Positions 56,962 through 64,000 of a stretch of DNA of 64,000 nt are shown piece by piece. The notes under the pieces are model-generated. The model made no database searches and was not told where the DNA came from. It saw only the letters and a list, made by a program, of their open reading frames with translations. The translations under genes were made by a program, and so were the position numbers. Numbering within the stretch: position 1 is the first letter of the stretch; each line of letters opens with the position of its first letter. Origin of the DNA: Henriciella sp. (GTDB taxonomy: Bacteria > Pseudomonadota > Alphaproteobacteria > Caulobacterales > Hyphomonadaceae); the NCBI GenBank assembly GCA_013214545.1, contig JABSQB010000014.1:1-64000 (forward strand), read 5' to 3'.

Positions 56962-58356
56962 TTGGCTCAAATCAGCAGCGTTTCTGACGTCGACATCTCT
57001 CGATATGATGTGCTGATCGTTGGCAGCGGACCGGCTGGATGCAGCCTCGCTGATCGGCTTAGCGCCAAGGATGTTGCTTGCCTGATCATCGAAACTGGTC
57101 GCGACGGCTATAATCAGGACATCCAGACGGCCTATACCGCTATGGATACGCGCGGTCACTTTGGCAATCAGCACTGGGCTCAGCACTGGATCCGCGCCTT
57201 TGGCGGCACCTCCATGGTCTGGGGCGGCTGGTGTGCGCCGCTGGATGAACAGGATTTCGACGCCTGGCCGATCTCGCTATCTGACCTTCGGCCCTATTAC
57301 GATACGGCCGCCGACCTGCTCAAACTTGATCGGGTCATCAATTCCTATGAAGCGGACTATCTGCCGGGTTTCAAATTTAAACCGTTTCGCACTGTGATCG
57401 GCGCCATGCGGTTTGGAGAGGAATACCAGTCCTTTCTGACCGACGCCGGACGCGTGGACGTTCTGCTCGGCACTACAGTTTCAGGTTTGCATCCAAATGT
57501 GGCAAGAAGCAGCGTTTCTGCCGTCACTTTGCATCAACCAGATGGCACAGAACGACGCCTAACACTGGCTGAGCATCAACGTTTGGTGCTCGCTGCGGGC
57601 GGCATGGGAAATGCGCAACTGATGCTCAACCCGCCTCCAAGCAGCGATACCGGTGTTGGCAATGAGACCGACCAGGTCGGCCGGTATCTGATGGAGCACC
57701 CGCACTATATCCAGACCGCCGCCTTGGTCGGACGGCGACGCCTTGCACCGCCTGCGCCGCCGAGCAATTTCGGTGAGTTTGTTCCAAACATTCTCGCCGA
57801 CCGAACCACCTATACGAAAACCGGAAAACTGTCCGTCGCGATGGAATTGGTAGAGCGGGAAATGAATCGAGTAGACCGGGTCGAACGATTTTTGAGCGAT
57901 AAGTATCAAGGTGACTTCGTTGCCTATAATATCAATGTTCGCAGCGAGATGCGGGCGAGCCCGGACAATCGCGTCACCCTTGCGCCAAGCCGAGATCCAT
58001 CTGGGCTGCCGCTTCTGAAGACGATGTGCATGGCCGGCAGCGACACTGTGCGTCCGATCTTTGACGTCCTCGAGGAGCTTGGCAAAACCGTGCTCAGCCG
58101 CGACATAGGCCGTGTCTTTATTCACAATGATACCCTCGTCAGCAATCCGAGCGGCGGTGGCCACACGATGGGCACGACGGCGATGGGCAGCGACCCACGG
58201 GTCAGCGTGGTTGACGCCAATTGCAAGGTCCACCGCTATTCCAATCTCTATGTCGCTGGTAGCTCGGTCTTCACCTCTGGCGGGTCGGCCAATCCGACGC
58301 TGACCATTATCGCGCTGGCCGCCCGCCTGGCCGACCATTTGACAGGTGCCGCATGA
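56962..58356 (+). CDS. GMC-family FAD oxidoreductase
   Basis: 464 residues, TTG start. FAD motif GSGPAGCSLADRL (21-33), WGGWCAPLDEQDF, and the C-terminal GMC part GGGHTMGTTAMG with active-site His and SGGSANPTLTIIALAARLADHL. No signal peptide; might be exported with a Tat partner. Related to sugar/alcohol dehydrogenases (gluconate 2-dehydrogenase type), substrate unknown. Overlaps the PAN gene by ATGA. Confidence 0.87.
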   Translation: MAQISSVSDVDISRYDVLIVGSGPAGCSLADRLSAKDVACLIIETGRDGYNQDIQTAYTAMDTRGHFGNQHWAQHWIRAFGGTSMVWGGWCAPLDEQDFDAWPISLSDLRPYYDTAADLLKLDRVINSYEADYLPGFKFKPFRTVIGAMRFGEEYQSFLTDAGRVDVLLGTTVSGLHPNVARSSVSAVTLHQPDGTERRLTLAEHQRLVLAAGGMGNAQLMLNPPPSSDTGVGNETDQVGRYLMEHPHYIQTAALVGRRRLAPPAPPSNFGEFVPNILADRTTYTKTGKLSVAMELVEREMNRVDRVERFLSDKYQGDFVAYNINVRSEMRASPDNRVTLAPSRDPSGLPLLKTMCMAGSDTVRPIFDVLEELGKTVLSRDIGRVFIHNDTLVSNPSGGGHTMGTTAMGSDPRVSVVDANCKVHRYSNLYVAGSSVFTSGGSANPTLTIIALAARLADHLTGAA

Positions 58357-58814
58357 GTATGACGAGACGCGAAGGACTGTTGGCGATCGTCGGTGTCGTC
58401 GCCGGCGGAATCGTCGCCAATGCCTCAAATTTTGCCGTCAACACATTTGGCCGCAGCGCGGGCGGTCCACCGCCCGTCGCCAATTTTGAGCCTGCTGGCC
58501 TCGGTATGGGCTGGGTCTTGTCTGAAGCGGACATGGCCGAACTTGGAGGATTAGAAGCCCAAGCGATTGATGAAACGCGCTTCGAGGTCACGGAACGGAT
58601 GGACTATATCGGAGGTGATTTCACCGCCTTCCGCGCCATGAGCAGCGGCGACTGCGCGGCGGCTTGCGACAGCGATCCGGCCTGCACCCGGTTCACCTAC
58701 GCGACAACCAAGCATGACACCGTCGCCAAGCGCAAAATGTGTTGGCTGAAAAATGATGAGATCGAAGCCAGCCGCGCAAATTCCGGCGCCTACATTTCAG
58801 GGCAAAAGCGGTAG
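58353..58814 (+). CDS. PAN/Apple-domain protein with Tat-like signal
   Basis: 153 residues. The N-terminus MSMTRREGLLAIVGVVAGG has a twin Arg followed by a hydrophobic stretch, typical of Tat export. The C-terminal PAN domain (about 78-152) has four Cys (101, 105, 111, 130) able to form two disulfides. PAN domains bind carbohydrate or protein. It occupies the place where GMC dehydrogenases often have a Tat-exported small subunit, so it may carry the enzyme to the periplasm. Confidence 0.75.
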   Translation: MSMTRREGLLAIVGVVAGGIVANASNFAVNTFGRSAGGPPPVANFEPAGLGMGWVLSEADMAELGGLEAQAIDETRFEVTERMDYIGGDFTAFRAMSSGDCAAACDSDPACTRFTYATTKHDTVAKRKMCWLKNDEIEASRANSGAYISGQKR

Positions 58815-58829
58815 CCGAAACCGGCTACC
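58810..58829. terminator. Bidirectional hairpin PAN gene / trpB
   Basis: ggtagccg-aaac-cggctacc, a perfect 8-bp stem that begins in the PAN stop codon and ends one base before the trpB stop. No long T-run. Confidence 0.6.
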
Positions 58830-60041
58830 CTACATCTCCACCCCGAGCGCCTCAGCGACCGAGAACACATCCTTATCGCCGCGCCCGCACATATTCAGGA
58901 TCAGCAACCCATCCTTGCCGAGCTTGTCAGAAACCTCGCCAACGCGGGCAAGCGCATGGCTCGGCTCAAGCGCCGGGATGATGCCTTCAAGGCGCGTGCA
59001 CAGCTGGAACGCATCCAAAGCTTCCTGATCAGTACAGGTGAGATATTCAGCCCGGCCCGTGTCCCGCAAGAAGCTGTGCTCTGGGCCAATACCCGGATAA
59101 TCAAGCCCCGCCGAAATGGAGTGCGCATCAATGATCTGACCATCATCGGTCTGCAGCAAATAGGTCTTGTTGCCGTGCAGAATACCCGGAGCGCCGCCAT
59201 TCAGCGCCGCCGCATGTTGTCCAGTCTCTATGCCGTGGCCAGAGGCCTCGACCCCGATCAGGCGAACATTTTCGTCTTCAATGAACGGATGGAATAGACC
59301 GATCGCGTTGGAACCGCCGCCAATGCAGGCCATGACCGCATCGGGCAGACGCCCTTCGCGCTCCAGAATCTGAGCCCGTGCTTCCTTACCTATGACACTT
59401 TGGAAGTCGCGGACGAGTTCCGGATAAGGGTGCGGACCGGCGGCTGTGCCGATGCAATAGAACGTGTCATGTACATTGGTCACCCAGTCGCGCAGGGCCT
59501 CGTTCATCGCATCTTTCAGTGTTCCAGTTCCAGACGAGACCGGGACAATCTCTGCGCCGAGCAGTTTCATGCGGAACACGTTGGGCTTCTGTCGCTCAAC
59601 ATCCGTCTCGCCCATGAAGACGACACACTTTAACCCGAACCGCGCACAGACAGTCGCTGTCGCAACCCCGTGCTGACCCGCGCCCGTTTCAGCAATGATC
59701 CGGGATTTGCCCATCCGCATGGCGAGCAGGACCTGACCCAGGCAATTATTGATCTTGTGCGCGCCGGTATGATTTAGCTCATCGCGCTTTAAGTAAATCT
59801 TGGCGCCGCCGAAATGCTCCGTCAGGCGTTCAGCAAAATAAAGCGGGCTCGGGCGACCGACATAATGCTTCCAGAGATCGTCCATCTGCGCCGCAAAGGC
59901 CGGATCTTCTTTGGCAGCGCGGTATTCTTTCTCCAGATCCAGGATCAACGGCATCAGAGTTTCGGCGACGTAGCGTCCGCCAAACTCACCAAACCGACCA
60001 TTCTCATCAGGCCATTGGTCCCAGGTATTTCGCAAGTCCAT
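58830..60041 (-). CDS. trpB: Tryptophan synthase beta chain
   Basis: 403 residues. PLP Lys in [26 protein letters not shown] with the catalytic Glu, and GGGSNAIG phosphate site are intact. Condenses indole with serine. Downstream of trpF by 11 bp on the same strand. Confidence 0.97.
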   Translation of the reverse strand: MDLRNTWDQWPDENGRFGEFGGRYVAETLMPLILDLEKEYRAAKEDPAFAAQMDDLWKHYVGRPSPLYFAERLTEHFGGAKIYLKRDELNHTGAHKINNCLGQVLLAMRMGKSRIIAETGAGQHGVATATVCARFGLKCVVFMGETDVERQKPNVFRMKLLGAEIVPVSSGTGTLKDAMNEALRDWVTNVHDTFYCIGTAAGPHPYPELVRDFQSVIGKEARAQILEREGRLPDAVMACIGGGSNAIGLFHPFIEDENVRLIGVEASGHGIETGQHAAALNGGAPGILHGNKTYLLQTDDGQIIDAHSISAGLDYPGIGPEHSFLRDTGRAEYLTCTDQEALDAFQLCTRLEGIIPALEPSHALARVGEVSDKLGKDGLLILNMCGRGDKDVFSVAEALGVEM

Positions 60042-60052
60042 AGTCGTGCTTT

Positions 60053-60712
60053 CTAGGCAGATTTTGCGGCGTCGATGAACGCCCGGATCAAGTCCTCGTC
60101 CTTTAGACCCGGGGCGCGCTCGACACCAGAGGAAACATCCACAGCTGTCGCACCTGTCGCAGCTATTGCATCTTCGACCGTTTCAGGGGTTAGCCCCCCT
60201 GCCAGGATCCAGGGCACGCCAGGCTCGAAATTCTCGAGTAGTGACCAATCCCATGGCTCGCCATTGCCGCCCGGGCGGTCAGCGTCTTCAGGCGGTTTGG
60301 CATCGATCAGCAAGCGGTCCACGCGCCATTGATCCAAAGCTTCGAGATCATTTTCATTCGAGACACCGACCGCGCGCCACAGCTCGCAAATGCCGCTGCA
60401 ATCGCGCCACCAGCGCAAGACCTGATCCGGGTCTTCCTTGCCGTGCAGCTGGATGGCGTCGGGCTCCACCTCGTGCAGAACATCGTCGAACAGATCCTCA
60501 TCCGGATCGACCAGCAGGATCACGGAGAGCAGGCCCAGATCCTGAGCAAACTCAGAGAGCGAGATCACTTCGTCCAACGCCTCTTCGCCTTCGCCGAGAA
60601 GGTTTCGCGGGCTTTTCGGAAACAAGACAAAGCCAACCCAATCCGCGCCAGCTTCCGCCGCTGCCCGAATGTGAGCCGTATCTTTCAATCCGCAGATCTT
60701 TACCTGAGCCAT
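60053..60712 (-). CDS. trpF: Phosphoribosylanthranilate isomerase
   Basis: 219 residues from ATG 60712 ([11 protein letters not shown]); the track start is 8 codons earlier. VKICGLKD with the catalytic Cys, [16 protein letters not shown]-like AIQLHGKED and [14 protein letters not shown] are all present. Confidence 0.96.
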   Translation of the reverse strand: MAQVKICGLKDTAHIRAAAEAGADWVGFVLFPKSPRNLLGEGEEALDEVISLSEFAQDLGLLSVILLVDPDEDLFDDVLHEVEPDAIQLHGKEDPDQVLRWWRDCSGICELWRAVGVSNENDLEALDQWRVDRLLIDAKPPEDADRPGGNGEPWDWSLLENFEPGVPWILAGGLTPETVEDAIAATGATAVDVSSGVERAPGLKDEDLIRAFIDAAKSA

Positions 60713-60751
60713 GGCGGTCAGGTGCGACGGACCCATGCTTAAGTCAAGCGG

Positions 60752-63700
60752 CTATTGGCCCGCACCCAGACCCAAATCCCTGGCGATGTTCTTGATCGTG
60801 TTCTGGTCGAATTTCGCGCGCAGTTTGATGTAGGGACCTTCCTGCTTGTACTTGGCCGCTTCAAAATCATCATCATCGAAGCCTGACGCGTTCCAACCAA
60901 CACTGATCCAGACATTCTTTTCCGGGCTGAATCCGACGCTCGGACCATAAGACCAGGCTTCAGTTTGGCTCGCCTCGCCAGAGGTCCATGTGGCCTGGAA
61001 GCCGAGGTCGAATTTCTTGGTGATGTCATGGCGCACTTCACCGCCAATCAGGTGGGTGAATCCGCTCGCCCGCGCGCCATTGAATTCAGTCTCGACATGT
61101 TTGACGCCATGATAGACCGACAATTGCGTCCGCTTTGTCACCATCGCATTGAGGGCAAGATTGTTGACCAGTTTCGAGCGATCCTGAATGCCATCTTCCC
61201 GGCGATGACCATAATCGAAGCGGTTGAGTACAACCACGCCTTCCCCGCGCGGACGCCAGGCTGCGCCAACGCGAATATCCGTCTGCTTACGATTGGCCTG
61301 ATCCTCGAGCGATTCTTTTTGCTGCCGGGCTGCGACGGAGAAAGACAAGGTCTTTGTGATTTCACGGGCGCCGCCGAGCACTGCGACCAAACGCTTCCCA
61401 GACGTGCTGTCGCGCGTTTCAACCCGGCCCGAGACGGCCATACCGTCAACCTGGTAGCCAGCGCCGAAATAGGCCGAAGTGTATTGCTCGGACTGTGTGA
61501 GCGGGCTGCGCACGCCGTCTTCGAGCGGCCCGAAGACCGCGTCGGGCGCAACATCCAACGGCGCGTCGCCGCCATCAACATTCGCGCGCCGCGCCAGGCC
61601 GCCGCTGAGCGTCCAGGCATCATTGACCTGCCAGACCTGATCCACGCCGACGGTCGCACCGATGCGCCGGCCGCTATCCTGTGTCAGCATATCGGCGCCA
61701 GCGCGAATCTGCGTACCGCCGCGCGGTTCCCATGTGACTCCAGCAATTGTATTCTGACCCGAGGCGTTATCGCCATTGGTGATCTCGTGACGGATATTCA
61801 AACTGGCAGTTTTGCCAAGTGTCTTATCAAGACCCAGCACTGTACGTCCGGGGAAGAGGGTGGCTTCATCATTGGCGCCAACTTGATTCAAAGGTTCCTC
61901 CCAGACGGCGCTGACGGTCAGACCCTGATCCAGGAAGGTCTTGCGAAGGCCGGCGAGCAACAAGACAGAGCGACGGGCGTCATCCTCGCTATCATAGTCT
62001 TCTGCCACTGCGCGCAGACCGACGCTGGCGCCAAAGGTCTGACTGTCCTGGATCAACAGGGCATCGGCGACAGTGCGTTCGGCCCGCTGGCTGAGATTGG
62101 TTTCGCGATAGGCCTGGGCCTCGATGCGGCGGACGGACCGATCATTGCTGCCGGCGATTTCATGAACACCAATCTCGGCGCTGATCTGAGCACCAACACG
62201 GCGTAGGGCCGATGTGTTTGACGCCTGCTGGCCGAGCCCGAAGCCTTCGCTTTCCTGCCGGTAATACCCGGTCAGACTGAGTTTTTCCGTGCGTCTGGTG
62301 GCTTCCAGAAGCACAGCGTCCCCTGCTTGATCACCGGTTTCGGTATTGGCTTCTGACGTCGCAATCTCGGCGCGCACTTCCGTGCTCTCATCCAGATTCA
62401 CGGTGAGATCAGCAGCAGCCAGGCGTGATCCGTCAAAGCCTTCTGAAGCTCCATCCTCTTCATGGACTAAGGTAATACCAGCTTGAAGCTTGCCATCTGA
62501 CGTCCGCGCGGCGGCGCGCAGGCCCGCGGTGATCCCGCGCTCACCAGTGTCGGACGTTTCATAATCGACGATGATCACATTCGGGTTGAGCGCAGCATCT
62601 GTTGCGGGCACAGGCTGACGGAAGAAGATCTCGCCGGTCACGTAATCAATGTCATAGTCGACATACCGATTGAACCGGCGCACCGTCAGCACCTCATCCG
62701 CACGGAAGCGGTCTCTCGTTTCCACCGAAATCACTTCTGAAGACCGCACCAGCGGCGCAGAGCGGAGCAGGAATGGGCCAGACGTGCCATCGGCCGCCAG
62801 CTCGTCTTTGACAAAGGTTTGATTGGTTTCGGAAGCGAACGCGGTCACGCTAACCGTCTCGCTTTCGTAATCAGCTTTCAGCCCGGATAAGCGCCGGGCA
62901 TAGCGGCCAAGGTCGGTCTCCGTGAAACCGGTCTCATAGTCTCCAAACAGCGCCTGGAAAGTGTTCTTCTCGAGTTTGACATAGACCGGATAGCGGCTCT
63001 CGGCATTATTGTGCTGCCAGGTCCGGTCGCCGTACAATGTGTAATAGGCATTGGGGTCGATCTCATCGAATATCTCGCCATCCGCATCGCCGCGACGCTT
63101 CGCCGTGTCGACAGCCACGGTCAGCAGCCAATCACCTTTGACGACGCCTTTGGCAAAAAAGGCGAGGCGGCCATCCGCCGTCTTGCGGTTGATATCCAGA
63201 TCGCCTGCTTCTTCGAAACGTGTCGACGCCCCTTCAAGCTCGGCGACGCCAACGACAATCCAGTCACGTTTCTCAGACGTCAGCCAGATATCGATCTCTT
63301 CCAGCGTTCCGTCGGCCAGTTTCACCTCCAGGCGCACGCGGCCTGATTCCAGGGTTGGCTCTAGTTCGACCCGCGCGATGCCATCCGCGCCGACCCGAAT
63401 GCCGGAAACGGCCGAGAACCCGGCATCAACGGGCGCCTCAAACTCTTCTTCGGCTTCCTGAGCCAGGCGGTAGGGCGCTGCAACGCTGATCTCTACAATC
63501 CGGCCTTCATGGACCGGGTGCCCCGCGCCATCTTCCAGGCGTACAGCAATGACTGGCTTGGTGCGGCCGTCTGCGACAGCGACTGACTGATCATCGACAA
63601 GACGGGCCCGATCGACCTCGTCCACAAACCAGACTGAGCGTGTCAGGGTTTGTACCGGCGCGCCATTATCGTCGAAGATGGTGGCAACAAACCGGTTTTC

Positions 63701-64000
63701 GCCGCGCTGAATGTCGACGCCAGACCAGCGTGAGATCGCAACATCGCGCATCACCGACAAGTCTCGACCAGAGAAATTCAAGCCGGACACGGCTTGACCA
63801 TTAAGAGTCAGCGAGATCTTTTGCTTTGGTCCATGAACGATACCCAGGCTTGCCGATCGACCTTGCGGGCTTTGGCCAGTGCCTGGATACGCCCATCTGG
63901 CATCTGCGGAACTCTGTGCATCGAGCCAGGCCTGGTCGAATAGGTCCTCGCCGCGATCGGTACGCGCCGTTGCCTCGTCTGTCTCCACCAATGCATCAGT
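60752..64000 (-). CDS. Large outer-membrane protein, C-terminal 1082 residues (5' end outside window)
   Basis: The frame runs on through base 64000, so the ATG at 63991 is not necessarily the start. The first part has Ig-like/Big_1-type repeats (VHGPKQKISLTLNGQAV; DGRTKPVIAVRLEDGAGHPVHEGRI). A middle motif RYVDYDIDYVTGEIFFRQPV is seen in large secreted/outer-membrane proteins next to TonB-type barrels. From about residue 490 alternating polar/hydrophobic strands with many aromatic ends suggest a long beta-barrel. Probably surface exposed; function unknown. Confidence 0.7.
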   Translation of the reverse strand, partial: TDALVETDEATARTDRGEDLFDQAWLDAQSSADARWAYPGTGQSPQGRSASLGIVHGPKQKISLTLNGQAVSGLNFSGRDLSVMRDVAISRWSGVDIQRGENRFVATIFDDNGAPVQTLTRSVWFVDEVDRARLVDDQSVAVADGRTKPVIAVRLEDGAGHPVHEGRIVEISVAAPYRLAQEAEEEFEAPVDAGFSAVSGIRVGADGIARVELEPTLESGRVRLEVKLADGTLEEIDIWLTSEKRDWIVVGVAELEGASTRFEEAGDLDINRKTADGRLAFFAKGVVKGDWLLTVAVDTAKRRGDADGEIFDEIDPNAYYTLYGDRTWQHNNAESRYPVYVKLEKNTFQALFGDYETGFTETDLGRYARRLSGLKADYESETVSVTAFASETNQTFVKDELAADGTSGPFLLRSAPLVRSSEVISVETRDRFRADEVLTVRRFNRYVDYDIDYVTGEIFFRQPVPATDAALNPNVIIVDYETSDTGERGITAGLRAAARTSDGKLQAGITLVHEEDGASEGFDGSRLAAADLTVNLDESTEVRAEIATSEANTETGDQAGDAVLLEATRRTEKLSLTGYYRQESEGFGLGQQASNTSALRRVGAQISAEIGVHEIAGSNDRSVRRIEAQAYRETNLSQRAERTVADALLIQDSQTFGASVGLRAVAEDYDSEDDARRSVLLLAGLRKTFLDQGLTVSAVWEEPLNQVGANDEATLFPGRTVLGLDKTLGKTASLNIRHEITNGDNASGQNTIAGVTWEPRGGTQIRAGADMLTQDSGRRIGATVGVDQVWQVNDAWTLSGGLARRANVDGGDAPLDVAPDAVFGPLEDGVRSPLTQSEQYTSAYFGAGYQVDGMAVSGRVETRDSTSGKRLVAVLGGAREITKTLSFSVAARQQKESLEDQANRKQTDIRVGAAWRPRGEGVVVLNRFDYGHRREDGIQDRSKLVNNLALNAMVTKRTQLSVYHGVKHVETEFNGARASGFTHLIGGEVRHDITKKFDLGFQATWTSGEASQTEAWSYGPSVGFSPEKNVWISVGWNASGFDDDDFEAAKYKQEGPYIKLRAKFDQNTIKNIARDLGLGAGQ

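Overview
The window is one contiguous stretch of a GC-rich alphaproteobacterial chromosome. The best guess is the Caulobacterales/Maricaulales side, Hyphomonadaceae-like. Evidence for this: AddAB recombination nuclease instead of RecBCD, an AmgK/MurU cell-wall recycling pair, a long two-domain Dcd, the local order trpF-trpB / trpA-accD-folC, an F1 ATPase operon atpHAGDC without F0 genes, a perfect TTAA-N7-TTAA CtrA-type box, and a single-domain Flp pilin. Nearly all DNA is housekeeping with short gaps. There is no IS element, integrase, rRNA or CRISPR array. One tRNA is present, with a CAT anticodon.

Layout. 1-5.3 kb: start of katG (runs off the left edge), an M48 protease, a short PqiA-like protein, an MBL hydrolase, an AT-rich foreign-looking HEPN-domain gene, a 670-bp non-coding region with repeats and potential RNA structure, and a stand-alone receiver protein. 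5.5-13.7 kb: acyltransferase, creD, secA, then a tightly overlapped chain of parvulin lipoprotein, argJ, mutT and Flp pilin. 13.8-26.1 kb: epoxide hydrolase, penicillin acylase, Sir2, panD, SIMPL lipoprotein, tRNA, dcd, metZ, DksA-like protein, an ABC-2 export pair and an MFS permease. 26.1-26.8 kb is a 700-bp gap ending in a strong minus-strand terminator, with two overlapping unlisted small frames. 26.8-33.1 kb: PilZ protein, hisI, CoA-transferase, HMG-CoA lyase, VOC protein, XRE/2TM regulator, acyl-CoA ligase and an uncharacterised protein. 33.3-38.3 kb: atpHAGDC. 38.4-41.6 kb: a small endolysin-like protein, a thioesterase and a ferredoxin/ferredoxin-reductase pair. 41.7-52.0 kb: a PLP Cys/Met enzyme overlapping tsaE-amgK-murU-addB-addA, all coupled by overlaps, then trxA with its own promoter and terminator. 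52.1-53.3 kb: an SDR and a small membrane protein. 53.3-60.7 kb: minus-strand trpF-trpB and cutA-trpA-accD-folC, split by a plus-strand two-gene cassette (GMC oxidoreductase plus Tat-type PAN protein) behind the CtrA box. 60.75-64 kb: the C-terminal part of a very large Ig-like/beta-barrel outer-membrane protein (runs off the right edge).

The most unusual items are the HEPN gene with an intact RNxxxH motif in AT-rich DNA; the GMC/PAN cassette with a CtrA box inside the trp locus; the hidden minus-strand transcription unit at 26.2-26.5 kb; the structured non-coding region at 4.2-4.9 kb; and two near-perfect operator-like palindromes, in front of the ferredoxin reductase/PLP enzyme pair and the PilZ gene. 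None of these is proven to be a new system. All functional assignments come from reading motifs, not from searches.
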